Shown here in pieces: positions 42,990 to 51,874 of a stretch of DNA of 64,000 nucleotides. The DNA is from Chryseobacterium caseinilyticum (GTDB lineage: Bacteria > Bacteroidota > Bacteroidia > Flavobacteriales > Weeksellaceae). Where the stretch lies: contig NZ_JACYFS010000001.1 of the NCBI RefSeq assembly GCF_014837145.1, positions 930,001 to 994,000 on the forward strand. Reading direction: 5' to 3'. The notes beneath the pieces are model-generated. The model saw nothing but the letters and a program-made list of their open reading frames with translations. It ran no database searches and was not told the DNA's origin. Position numbers and translations under genes: made by a program. The first letter of the stretch is position 1, and each line of letters starts with the position of its first letter.

Positions 42990-43166
42990 ATATAGTTCTG
43001 TTGTTTAATTCTCAATTTGAGACAATAAAAATATTATTTTTTTTGGTTAGTTAACATATTTTTCCTCATTATTTTGATATTTCTTTTATTTTTGGGGATT
43101 ATGAGAATACATATTCTTCAGATTTTTAATATTTTAAGTAGAAAAGTTAAGTAATTTAATCCCAAA
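42990..43166. promoter_or_regulatory. Divergent control region of the glycan cluster
   Basis: This 177-base region drives susC leftwards and the MFS gene rightwards. It contains two palindromes that could be operators: CTCAATTTGAG (43011-43021) and AGAATACATATTCT (43104-43117). The Nudix-type regulator encoded downstream of the MFS gene is the obvious candidate to bind one of them; this is inference. Confidence 0.4.
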
Positions 43167-44351
43167 ATGGCGACCAACCTCCGTAAAATAACACTTCCAC
43201 TGAAATTGACCTTCCTCATTTTCTCAATGGTTCTGAACTGTATGGGCATCATCATCCTTCAACTGTCAGAAGAAAATATTTCCTACGGTAAACTGGGACT
43301 TTTAGAAGCTTTTAAAGATCTTCCAATCGCATTCATTTCTATTTTTGCGGTAAGTTTTATCAGCAGAATCGGGACGAAAACTTCACTCATTTCTGCATTA
43401 CTGATTGTCGCAGTATGTTCTGTAATTTTACCGTTTGTACAGGTTTTCTGGTTTTATAAATTGTGGTTTGCGATCATTGGTGCGTGTTTTGCGCTGGGTA
43501 AAATCTGCGTTTTCAATATTATTAAGAACAATATTTTTGATGAAAAAACTTTAACCAAAACAATGAGCAGTGTAGAAGCGTCCTTCATGGTCGGTATTTT
43601 TGTTGTCAACACAGGTTTCGGATGGCTCATTTCAAGCCAGTACGGTGAATTCTGGAAATTTGGTTTTTTTGGAATTTCGCTTATCAGTTTTTTGACCGTT
43701 TACCTTTTTTTGAAAACAGAAATCACCGAAACGGAAAATAAAAACATTCCTCTACTACCCGATCTTACAGGATTCGGAAAACCTGCATTCACTGCTTTTT
43801 TTGGACTTTTGTTTTTCATTGTGTTTACCGAACAGAGTTTTAATTCCTGGTTGCCTTCTTTTTATAAAAACCATTTGGGTGTAGATTCGTTTTTTGCACT
43901 TCAGGCCACATCATTTTTGGCAGTTTTCAGTTATTTGGGCCGGATATTTACGGCACAGATCATCAGACGGTTCGATTTGTCAAAATACTTTTACATCTGC
44001 GTTTCTATGGTTCTTCTGATTCTGTTTTTGATTATTGCAATCCAGTTTTTCAGTAATGGAAAATCAGCAATCTTAATCTACATTTTTCCGGTGATCGGTT
44101 TCTTTCTTGCACCGCTTTATCCCGTTGCCAATTCAAAAATGATTTCTTCCACAGATAAAGAAAAAGTGAATGTGCTTACTTCCGTCATTGTAATTTTTTC
44201 ATCTTTGGGAAGTTCTGCAAGCTCTGCACTGATTTCGGTTTTGTTTCAAAATCAAATGCTGAATTATTACGCGGTCTTCATATTTTTGGCGGTAATGACA
44301 GTTTTTATCTTCGGATTTTCATTTTTTAAAGCAATTAATCAAAAATATTAG
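43167..44351 (+). CDS. MFS transporter
   Basis: A 394-residue inner-membrane protein with about twelve hydrophobic segments and a Major Facilitator fold. Given its position opposite a beta-glucan utilisation cluster and directly before a sugar-type Nudix regulator (21 bases), glucose or small glucoside uptake is the likely role. No typical substrate motif beyond the family is recognised. Confidence 0.85.
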   Translation: MATNLRKITLPLKLTFLIFSMVLNCMGIIILQLSEENISYGKLGLLEAFKDLPIAFISIFAVSFISRIGTKTSLISALLIVAVCSVILPFVQVFWFYKLWFAIIGACFALGKICVFNIIKNNIFDEKTLTKTMSSVEASFMVGIFVVNTGFGWLISSQYGEFWKFGFFGISLISFLTVYLFLKTEITETENKNIPLLPDLTGFGKPAFTAFFGLLFFIVFTEQSFNSWLPSFYKNHLGVDSFFALQATSFLAVFSYLGRIFTAQIIRRFDLSKYFYICVSMVLLILFLIIAIQFFSNGKSAILIYIFPVIGFFLAPLYPVANSKMISSTDKEKVNVLTSVIVIFSSLGSSASSALISVLFQNQMLNYYAVFIFLAVMTVFIFGFSFFKAINQKY

Positions 44352-44372
44352 AAATAATTTTATTTTTACAGC

Positions 44373-45161
44373 ATGAAAACAGATCACAATAAAAATATTG
44401 AAACCCTGAAGCAGCTTATCGACAGCAAAGATTTCATTCCAAATCTTTCGGTAGACTGCACTATTTTTGGTTTTCATGATGGTATCCTGAAAGTTTTACT
44501 TTTAAAATATCATGATCTTGATCTGTATTCCCTTCCGGGAGGTTTTGTTTTTCTGGATGAAGATCTCAGGGATGCTGCAGCAAGGGTTTTATTTGAAAGA
44601 ACGCATCTGAAAGACATTTTTCTGGAACAGTTTCACACTTTTGGAAGAATGAGTCGTACAGAAAACAATGTGCATAAAACATTAATTCAGAATAAAGGTC
44701 TTGATGTCACCGAAAATCACTGGATTCTGCAGCGGTTTATCACTGTGGGTTACTGTAGTCTGATTGATTTTTCCCTTGCCAATACCTTCCCCGATGCCTT
44801 CAACGAAACCTGCGCGTGGTTTGAGGTAGACAAGCTTCCGCAGATGGCTTTTGACCACGACAGAATCATCAGGTCAGGACTGGAATTTCTGCGGGATAAT
44901 ATTGACACTCAGGTCGCCGCATCCAATCTTCTTCCCGAAAAATTTACCATGAAAGATCTGCAAAGCCTTTACGAAACAATTTTGGGTGAAACATTCAGAA
45001 GAAACAATTTTCAGCGCAAAATTTTAAGCATGAATATGCTGGAAAGGCTTGAAAAACTGTATGACGGGTCGGCAAACAAAGCACCTTACCTCTATAAGTT
45101 TATAGAAAAATACCATTCAAAATCAAAACCTTACACTTTTTTGGAGGAGGATTTTATCTGA
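44373..45161 (+). CDS. Nudix-domain transcription regulator (NrtR/AraR-like)
   Basis: A 262-residue protein with an N-terminal Nudix fold and a C-terminal winged helix (about 190-262). The Nudix box starts at Gly57 and keeps Glu63 and Arg71, but the catalytic E-x-x-E-E part is lost (RVLFERTHL in place of the REUxEExGU pattern), so it is a sensor rather than a hydrolase. Such proteins in Bacteroidota regulate sugar catabolism in response to phosphorylated sugars or ADP-ribose-type ligands. It is expected to control the neighbouring glycan cluster. Confidence 0.85.
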   Translation: MKTDHNKNIETLKQLIDSKDFIPNLSVDCTIFGFHDGILKVLLLKYHDLDLYSLPGGFVFLDEDLRDAAARVLFERTHLKDIFLEQFHTFGRMSRTENNVHKTLIQNKGLDVTENHWILQRFITVGYCSLIDFSLANTFPDAFNETCAWFEVDKLPQMAFDHDRIIRSGLEFLRDNIDTQVAASNLLPEKFTMKDLQSLYETILGETFRRNNFQRKILSMNMLERLEKLYDGSANKAPYLYKFIEKYHSKSKPYTFLEEDFI

Positions 45162-45242
45162 ATTTTGTATTCTTTGCCTTTAAAAACACATTATTTTTTT
45201 GTCACTGTCTAAAAAATCTTATTTTTAGAAAAACAAAAATTT

Positions 45243-46421
45243 ATGTCATATTATCCGCTTACCAGCATACCAGATTATTTTGGAATTGATGCTTTCCTCA
45301 CCGATGAACACAAGCTCATCAGACAGTCTGTGCGTGACTGGGTTGAAAGTTTCGTGATGCCGAATATCGATCAGGCTGCACAAAATCATACTGATCTGCC
45401 AAATTTAATGAAAGAACTGGGGAAAATCGGAGCTTTGGGACCTTACATTCCTGAAGAGTACGGTGGTTCCGGGCTCGATCAGATTTCTTACGGTTTGATT
45501 ATGCTGGAACTGGAAAGAGGCGATTCTGCGGTGCGTTCTGCAGCTTCCGTTCAGAGTTCTCTTGTAATGTTTCCGATTAATGAATTTGGTTCTGAGGAGC
45601 AAAAGAAAAAATACTTACCAAAATTAGCCTCAGGCGAAATGATTGGTTCATTTGGTTTAACGGAGCCTAACCATGGTTCAGACCCGAGTTCTATGGAATC
45701 GCAGTTCAAAGACATGGGCGATCATTATTTGCTGAACGGGGCAAAAATGTGGATTACCAACGCTCCCCTTTGTGATATTGCAGTGATTTGGGCAAAAAAT
45801 GAAGAAGGAAAAGTGCAGGGACTCATCGTGGAAAGAGGAATGGAAGGCTTTACCACTCCGGAGACGCACAATAAATGGAGCTTAAGAGCTTCTAAAACCG
45901 GCGAATTGGTTTTCAACAATGTAAAAGTTCCTAAAGAAAATCTATTACCCAATGTTACTGGATTGAAAGGTCCATTATCATGTTTAAATTCTGCCCGGTA
46001 CGGAATTTCATGGGGCGTAATCGGTGCTGCGATTGACTGCTACTGTACTGCAGTTCAGTATTCCAAAGAAAGAAAACAGTTTGGCAAACCTGTAGGAGCA
46101 TTTCAGTTGCAGCAGAAAAAACTGGCTGAATTTTTAACTGAAATTACCAAGGCTCAGTTGCTTTGTCTTCAGTTAGGAAATTTGAAAAATGACCACAAGG
46201 CAAGTCCGGCTCAGATTTCTATGGCGAAAAGAAACAACGTGAAAATGGCGATTGATATTGCAAGAGAATCGCGACAAATCCTTGGTGGAATGGGAATCAT
46301 GGGAGAATTTCCGATGATGCGCCACGCGGCCAACCTTGAATCAGTAATTACGTATGAAGGGACACACGATGTTCACCTGTTGATTACGGGATTGGATATT
46401 ACTGGGTTTAACGCATTTTAA
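45243..46421 (+). CDS. gcdH: Acyl-CoA dehydrogenase, glutaryl-CoA dehydrogenase type
   Basis: A 392-residue FAD enzyme. The N-terminal helical domain, GSFGLTEPNHGSDPSSM (flavin site), WITNAPLCDIAVIWAK, and the C-terminal ITYEGTHDVHLLITG with the catalytic glutamate are all present and are closest to glutaryl-CoA dehydrogenase, which oxidises and decarboxylates glutaryl-CoA to crotonyl-CoA in lysine and tryptophan breakdown. It is a single gene followed by a strong hairpin. Confidence 0.88.
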   Translation: MSYYPLTSIPDYFGIDAFLTDEHKLIRQSVRDWVESFVMPNIDQAAQNHTDLPNLMKELGKIGALGPYIPEEYGGSGLDQISYGLIMLELERGDSAVRSAASVQSSLVMFPINEFGSEEQKKKYLPKLASGEMIGSFGLTEPNHGSDPSSMESQFKDMGDHYLLNGAKMWITNAPLCDIAVIWAKNEEGKVQGLIVERGMEGFTTPETHNKWSLRASKTGELVFNNVKVPKENLLPNVTGLKGPLSCLNSARYGISWGVIGAAIDCYCTAVQYSKERKQFGKPVGAFQLQQKKLAEFLTEITKAQLLCLQLGNLKNDHKASPAQISMAKRNNVKMAIDIARESRQILGGMGIMGEFPMMRHAANLESVITYEGTHDVHLLITGLDITGFNAF

Positions 46422-46433
46422 AGTGTAGAATTC

Positions 46434-46475
46434 AAACCTTCAAGGTTTTGGAAACCTTGAAGGTTTATTTTTTTT
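46434..46475. terminator. Strong hairpin terminator
   Basis: A perfect 15-bp stem, AAACCTTCAAGGTTT (46434-46448) and AAACCTTGAAGGTTT (46452-46466), with a three-base loop and a T run of ten or more. It lies between convergent genes. Confidence 0.9.
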
Positions 46476-46483
46476 TTTACCAA

Positions 46484-49186
46484 TTAATTTCCGGCAAAAG
46501 TCTTTACATTTTCCACAAAACTTATTTCAGGATTTAAAATCTCAAGAATTAAATTTTTAATGGAAACCATAGCATTTTCCAGATTGCCCTGTGCAAATTC
46601 CAGCGAAACTACTCCTTTTTTGGCATCTGCGAAACTCCATATTCCTGTCTGCACAGGAAGTCCCCAGAATTCCGGTAAACTCTGAACTACATACTGATAC
46701 AGACAAAGCTGCATCGCCTGTTTCCGGTCTTCCCTGTGAAAATAATCATCCTGATTTAATTCATCAATTTTTACTGTCAGATTTTTTGTTTTAGCCGTTT
46801 TGTAATCAATGATTCTGATGGTTCCGTTCAGCTGGTCGATCCGGTCGATATAGCCGTAAAAAGATATTTTATCTTTTGATTCTTCATCAATATACAGATC
46901 TGCATTTTCAAATTTCCTTTCAATATCGATGATCTTCAGTTCATTTCCGCTATTCACCAATTCAAGATCGAAATTCAGAACCGCTTCGATTACTTTTTTG
47001 GCGATGGCCCTGTGAATGAAATTCATTCCTTTTTCATAGAATTCCGGCTGATGTTTCAGCTTTTCAATGGCTCCGTCAATATACTGATCTATTGCTTTAA
47101 TTGATTTTTGTAAATCACTTTCTTTTAAAACTTTGCCTTTCAGTTCTTCATAAACATCCTGCAGTGAATAATGAACCAAATTTCCGTAATTTCTCACTGA
47201 AAGCTCTTCTTCGATTTCGTCAGTTTCAGAAGTGTTGAGAATTTTAGAAAGATAAAAATCTACCGGATTATAAAGATAACTCGTCAAATGGGAAGCTGAA
47301 ACCCGCTCCTTCCAGTTCTCAAGTTTCTGCAGTACAGCTTCTGTTTTCTGAATTTCAATAGGCTCAGTTTTTATGGGCTCGCTGGTGTTTTCAATAATCA
47401 AATGTTCGATGTTGTGACTGCTCTCCATTTCAATCTGGGTGATGAAACGGCTCTTTTCACCAGTGTTTACGCCCGAACTCAATGCATTGTACAGCAGGTG
47501 CACATTCTCTGCATCCTGTATCAGACGGTAAAAATGATAGGCATAAATACTGTCGTTCTCCAGATAGGTGTGCAGTTCAAAATGTCTGCGGATATCAAAA
47601 GGAATATATGTATTCTGCGAATTTCCAAGCGGAAGTTTTCCTTCGTTTACAGAAAGTAAAATGACGTTTTTAAAATTGAGCAAACGTGTTTCCAAAAGTC
47701 CCATTACCTGCAGTCCTTTCAAAGGTTCGCCTTGAAAATCAATACTTTCTGTGTTGATATGCTGATTGATCAAAACCTCAAGCGTCTCCATCTTAATATC
47801 AAACTGATACGGAAGAATCTGGTTTTTTAGAAGTCTGAAAGCGTTTTCGAAGTGAGAAATATTTTCATATTGAATATCGTCGATATCCAGCCATTTAAGA
47901 CCAACACAAAAGTCCGTCAGCAGGTCAAGATAAGCCTGAGCTGAATCTGCTTTCAGCAAAAGTTTAAAATAAGAAAGATCAGAAAGCAATTCCGAGAATA
48001 AATGTTTTGAAATATAAACAATATTCCTCTCCTCTATTTTCGATTTAAAATTTGAAATAATTTTTTCATCAGATTCAGAAGATGGAAGTTCTTCTAAAAT
48101 CGGGTAAATGTCTCTATAATAATATGTTGTTTTATTCTTCTCAAGCTGTTTCTGAAGATAAAAAAGTTGTTTTACAGCATTTGAAAAAGAAAGATTTTTT
48201 AACGGAAAACCCATTGTAATATTCAGATGCTGCACAGAATGCATCACATCAAGACTCGCAGGCAGAAGATTTTCATCAAGGAGAACCACTGCGGTGTCAG
48301 AATAATCGGCATCGGGGCTTTCTTTAAAGATTTCAGGCAAAATCTTTGTCTGGGTGATATTTCCCGAAACTTCGTAAACTTTTATGTTTTTTGGCTGATT
48401 AAAATCGTTTTCAATCCACCTGAATTCCCGGCTGTCATTGAATTCTTTCCAAGTTTTGTGATCTCTCAGAAACTTTCCCGCTTCCTGTCTTTCATCGTCG
48501 AAATAATAACGGTCGCCCTGAAAATAACATTGCGCTTTATCCCACTGCAAAAGATTTCTCACAAGTTTTTCTTCAACTGGTGTAAAGGCATTGAAACCAC
48601 AGAAAATAAATTTTTTATCGCTCTCTGTGGCATATTTTTGAATCTTTGCCGTCGCAATTTCATGAATCATCCCTGAAGTTGCCCAGTTTTTCTCAAGTAA
48701 AGCAGATTTTAAAGCCGGGAGGTAAATATTCATATTCCGCCAGAAGTTCAGAAACTTTTTTCTTGGAACTTCGTCGTCATCACCCAAATCCTGGGCCCAT
48801 TCCTTAATACGCTCTTCATCAAACATGTATTGCAGAACGGCTGTATCACTGTCTGAAAATTTTAGAATATCATCCCAGTCTTTTTGCAGCGTGGGAAACC
48901 ATTTCAGAAAATCCGAAAAACTGTCTTGCGGAATAAGATTGAGTTTTCTGTAAACGTCATAAGAAAAAAGCCATAGAGAAATCCCTTGAATAGGCTGCTG
49001 ATCTACGATGTCTGTGATAAGCTCTTCCACCGTAAAAAAATCCGGCAAAAAACCGGAATACTTTTTTTCTTCGAGAATATGGCGGATGAAAACTATAGGT
49101 CTTTTCCCCGGCAATACAATACTGAATTTGGAAAGATCATTTTCCTGAGCCAGCAGTTCACTGATTATTTTGTTGAGAAACTTCAA
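46484..49186 (-). CDS. RecB-like PD-(D/E)XK nuclease
   Basis: A 900-residue protein that resembles the AddB/RecB-like exonuclease group of Bacteroidota: a helicase-like but degenerate N-terminal two thirds (ILLSVNEGKLPLG, YAYHFYRLIQDAENVHLLYNA) and a C-terminal PD-(D/E)XK nuclease (GYIDRIDQLNGTIRIIDYKTAKT at about 750-775, with Asp, Asp and Lys). It probably acts in double-strand break repair. The start is a TTG whose bases overlap the TGA of the upstream DUF922 gene (TTGA, 49186-49183). Confidence 0.88.
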   Translation of the reverse strand: MKFLNKIISELLAQENDLSKFSIVLPGKRPIVFIRHILEEKKYSGFLPDFFTVEELITDIVDQQPIQGISLWLFSYDVYRKLNLIPQDSFSDFLKWFPTLQKDWDDILKFSDSDTAVLQYMFDEERIKEWAQDLGDDDEVPRKKFLNFWRNMNIYLPALKSALLEKNWATSGMIHEIATAKIQKYATESDKKFIFCGFNAFTPVEEKLVRNLLQWDKAQCYFQGDRYYFDDERQEAGKFLRDHKTWKEFNDSREFRWIENDFNQPKNIKVYEVSGNITQTKILPEIFKESPDADYSDTAVVLLDENLLPASLDVMHSVQHLNITMGFPLKNLSFSNAVKQLFYLQKQLEKNKTTYYYRDIYPILEELPSSESDEKIISNFKSKIEERNIVYISKHLFSELLSDLSYFKLLLKADSAQAYLDLLTDFCVGLKWLDIDDIQYENISHFENAFRLLKNQILPYQFDIKMETLEVLINQHINTESIDFQGEPLKGLQVMGLLETRLLNFKNVILLSVNEGKLPLGNSQNTYIPFDIRRHFELHTYLENDSIYAYHFYRLIQDAENVHLLYNALSSGVNTGEKSRFITQIEMESSHNIEHLIIENTSEPIKTEPIEIQKTEAVLQKLENWKERVSASHLTSYLYNPVDFYLSKILNTSETDEIEEELSVRNYGNLVHYSLQDVYEELKGKVLKESDLQKSIKAIDQYIDGAIEKLKHQPEFYEKGMNFIHRAIAKKVIEAVLNFDLELVNSGNELKIIDIERKFENADLYIDEESKDKISFYGYIDRIDQLNGTIRIIDYKTAKTKNLTVKIDELNQDDYFHREDRKQAMQLCLYQYVVQSLPEFWGLPVQTGIWSFADAKKGVVSLEFAQGNLENAMVSIKNLILEILNPEISFVENVKTFAGN

Positions 49187-49725
49187 TTTTTCCGGAATTT
49201 ATTTAATTTTTTAAGTTCTTCAGCGATAAAACTATTGTAATACATCTGCTTTTCTTCATTCAGACCGTGGTTGGTTTCGCTGTCGTATTTCTTCTGAAAG
49301 CTTTTATACTGAGCCAAATTCTCTTTGTAGAGAGGAACGAATTTATTTTGATAATCAAGTGAATTTTTAATATTTGCAGCAATCAACTGTCTCAATTTTC
49401 TGCCATAAACTTCAGCAATATCAAAATGTTTTTGCTCGTGTAACAGTACACGGTCACCCTTGATGTTATCAACTTTCCAGGATCTCTGAGTGTCAAAATA
49501 CACTGAAACCTCAATGCTTACAGGAGCCTTGGGATTGGTAGTGGTTTCTGCAGAATATCCCATCCCAACATTGGCAAATGCCACAACCGAAAAGTCATGC
49601 CCGAGATTATCCCTGCTTTGAAAGTCGCTCCATGTCAGCTTTCGGTTTTCAGACCAATAAATTTTCTGTGCTGAAGCAAAGAAAAATGTTATTAAAACGA
49701 AAACGGCTGAAATTCTGTATTTCAT
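49183..49725 (-). CDS. DUF922-family secreted protein with HExxH motif
   Basis: A 180-residue exported protein (signal peptide to about residue 20). The centre has the HEQKHFD sequence (His96, Glu97, His100), which fits the zinc-binding HExxH pattern, and the DUF922 features WSDFQ and VLLHEQKHFDIAE. A metalloprotease role is possible but not shown. It overlaps the TTG start of the nuclease gene by four bases. Confidence 0.75.
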   Translation of the reverse strand: MKYRISAVFVLITFFFASAQKIYWSENRKLTWSDFQSRDNLGHDFSVVAFANVGMGYSAETTTNPKAPVSIEVSVYFDTQRSWKVDNIKGDRVLLHEQKHFDIAEVYGRKLRQLIAANIKNSLDYQNKFVPLYKENLAQYKSFQKKYDSETNHGLNEEKQMYYNSFIAEELKKLNKFRKN

Positions 49726-50133
49726 TTATTGAACAACGATTGTTTTGGTGATGAACGTGTTATCTCCTGTCCAGAATTTAAAATTATAAGTTCCTGCAAC
49801 TTTCGGAGCAAAATTAATCTGATTAAAACCTGTAAAGCTTCCCGCACCACAATTGGCATTGGTTTTAAACTTGTAAGCGGTCACATTTCTGTCGAAATCT
49901 GCGGTATGAACGTAATCATAACCATAAAAACCTTCGCACTGCTGCGTGAATTTCTGATATGTTCTGATGCTCTGAATATCAAAAACATTCATCGTATCGT
50001 TGACAATTGACACACTGTCAATCTTTACTTTTTCTACCGACTGTATAGTTTCGTAATCATCATCGTCATTGCATGATATAAAAGCTACGGACGAAATTAC
50101 AGTCAGAATAAATATAGAAAGTAAATTTTTCAT
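49726..50133 (-). CDS. Small lipoprotein of unknown function
   Basis: A 135-residue lipoprotein with lipobox AFISC (about Cys21) followed by an acidic DDDD stretch, common in Bacteroidota surface lipoproteins. The rest is predicted beta-sandwich-like, ending AGTYNFKFWTGDNTFITKTIVVQ in an Ig-like strand pattern, with two cysteines (QQCEGF, NANCGAG) that could pair. Function is unknown. It ends at the base before the DUF922 gene begins, so the two are cotranscribed. Confidence 0.7.
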   Translation of the reverse strand: MKNLLSIFILTVISSVAFISCNDDDDYETIQSVEKVKIDSVSIVNDTMNVFDIQSIRTYQKFTQQCEGFYGYDYVHTADFDRNVTAYKFKTNANCGAGSFTGFNQINFAPKVAGTYNFKFWTGDNTFITKTIVVQ

Positions 50134-50196
50134 TACATTAAATTTTAATTAATTATTTTAAATTTTCAGCAAATATAATTCCATATAAATACTTAT

Positions 50197-50832
50197 TTAA
50201 GAATTAAAATTGCCTTTTGATAGATATACCACTTTTTTAGTGTCATAAAATTCTTCTACAAAGTAATTTTTAAGACTGAAGATTTCACATTTCAGTCCTG
50301 CGAGTTCTTCAGCGAGTTCTCCGCCTTTCAGATAAAGCACACCATTGTGTTTTGCGTTGATCTGCTCTTTTTCAAATTTACCTTTCAGCCAACGGAGAAA
50401 TTCAGGCATCTGCGTCACTGCCCTGCTGACCACAAAGTGGAATTTTTCTTTCAGTTTTTCAGCCCTTCCGTGAATCGCTGTTACGTTGGTTAATCCCGCA
50501 CCTTCCGCCACTGCATTCACAACCGTGATTTTCTTACCAATAGAATCGATCAGCGTAAACTGAGTTTCAGGAAATAAGATTGCCAGTGGAATTCCGGGAA
50601 AACCTCCGCCAGTGCCAATGTCCAAAACTTTTGTTCCCGGAGCAAATTCCATCACTTTTGCGATTCCCAGGGAGTGCAGAATGTGCTTTTCATAAAGCGA
50701 CTCCATATCTTTTCGGGAGATCACATTGATCTTTTCATTCCATTCCTTATAAAGTTCTTCAAGTTTTGCGAACTGTTCTTTCTGAACGTCAGTGAGATCG
50801 GGGAAATATTTTAATAATAACGCTGTAGACAT
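50197..50832 (-). CDS. rsmG: 16S rRNA (guanine527-N7)-methyltransferase
   Basis: Methylates G527 of 16S rRNA. The 211-residue protein contains the SAM motif VLDIGTGGGFPGIPLAILFPE, an N-terminal EWNEKINVISRKD segment and FVVSRAVTQMPEFLRW. The length is normal. A good -33/-7 pair lies upstream. Loss of this gene in other bacteria gives low-level streptomycin resistance (family knowledge). Confidence 0.95.
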   Translation of the reverse strand: MSTALLLKYFPDLTDVQKEQFAKLEELYKEWNEKINVISRKDMESLYEKHILHSLGIAKVMEFAPGTKVLDIGTGGGFPGIPLAILFPETQFTLIDSIGKKITVVNAVAEGAGLTNVTAIHGRAEKLKEKFHFVVSRAVTQMPEFLRWLKGKFEKEQINAKHNGVLYLKGGELAEELAGLKCEIFSLKNYFVEEFYDTKKVVYLSKGNFNS

Positions 50833-50851
50833 CTTAAATAGTATATTTGAG

Positions 50852-50882
50852 CAAAAATAAAGTTTTTGATTTCTTAAATCAA
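50852..50882 (-). promoter_or_regulatory. Promoter of rsmG
   Basis: On the minus strand TTG (50882-50880), a 20-base spacer and TATTTTTG (50859-50852), matching the Bacteroidota -33/-7 consensus, 19 bases upstream of the ATG. Confidence 0.7.
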
Positions 50883-50894
50883 GTTTAAAAGCAA

Positions 50895-51716
50895 TTAATC
50901 TCTTTCAATCCTGTTTTTAGATTTGGAAAGTATTGCTGAAAGTGCTGCATCAAAATCTTTGGCTTTGGTAAGTCTGTCTTTCTTAATTGTGCTTGTATAG
51001 CCATCTTTCAGCTGTAGAACTACAGTTCCTTCTTTCGAATTGATATTCATATTATCAATTTCATCGGAAGCAAAACGATAGTCTGTCCACAGTTTTCTGA
51101 ATTCTTTCTCGCTGATTTCCTTATTGGTTTTAGGCAAAAAACCATAGTTTGATTTCGTCTTTTTGATTTGAATTAAATTAAACTGATGGTCAAGTTCTGT
51201 GTCCTGAATCTGCACCACGAGCCCTGGAAGTCCTGAAAACTTGTATGGCCCGTCGCTTACAGGATAATCTTTGCTGAACCACGCCTCCCATTTTCTTCCT
51301 CTGTAATCCGCAACAGCTTTCTGACAGTTCACTTCACCAATCTTTTTAAATTCATTCTGAATTTTCCACACCGGAAATTTTTCTTCTCTGATGACAAGAT
51401 TGGCAGTCTGGAACTTATCGTAAAATTTTATGCTTTTCGGGGAATAAATCTTGTGAACGGTGTAGGTAAGATTTCTGTCAAAATTTTTATATTCAGAAAA
51501 CACCTTTGAGTCTTTCGTAGCAGCATAAGCCGAATCTTTCTCAAATTTTGCCGCGTTGTAAAAATACGATTCCTTTCCATCCGTATCAAGATTCATGTAA
51601 TCAGTTACCAGTGAGTCTTTTATAATAACGTCCGGTCTGAATTTGTATTCATAAACAAAGCGGTAATTTTGTGCATATAAAGATGTTGTAATCAATAGCA
51701 GAAGCAGTCTCAGCAT
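50895..51716 (-). CDS. GLPGLI family protein
   Basis: A 273-residue secreted protein with a signal peptide (MLRLLLLLITTSLYAQ) and the eponymous FSGLPGLVVQIQDTE motif at about residues 160-175, which defines a Bacteroidota-specific family of unknown function. The beta-rich mature domain has REEKFPVWKIQ and AWFSKDYPVSDGPYKF. A TAGTTTTG box lies upstream at 51731-51738. Confidence 0.9.
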   Translation of the reverse strand: MLRLLLLLITTSLYAQNYRFVYEYKFRPDVIIKDSLVTDYMNLDTDGKESYFYNAAKFEKDSAYAATKDSKVFSEYKNFDRNLTYTVHKIYSPKSIKFYDKFQTANLVIREEKFPVWKIQNEFKKIGEVNCQKAVADYRGRKWEAWFSKDYPVSDGPYKFSGLPGLVVQIQDTELDHQFNLIQIKKTKSNYGFLPKTNKEISEKEFRKLWTDYRFASDEIDNMNINSKEGTVVLQLKDGYTSTIKKDRLTKAKDFDAALSAILSKSKNRIERD

Positions 51717-51730
51717 AATTTAAATTTTCT

Positions 51731-51738
51731 CAAAACTA
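51731..51738 (-). promoter_or_regulatory. -7 box for GLPGLI gene
   Basis: Reads TAGTTTTG on the minus strand, 14 bases upstream of the ATG. Confidence 0.5.
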
Positions 51739-51846
51739 ATCAAAAATCTCTTGAAAGAGTGAATTTTTTAGATTTTAATGATAAATTTTCAGTTAAAAAA
51801 TAAACAGATCTGTGATAATTTAGTTTTTAATCACGGTCATAATTTA

Positions 51847-51854
51847 TATATTTG
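51847..51854 (+). promoter_or_regulatory. -7 box for aminotransferase
   Basis: TATATTTG, 20 bases upstream of the aminotransferase ATG. Confidence 0.6.
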
Positions 51855-51874
51855 TTCGAAAGACAAAAAATTTC

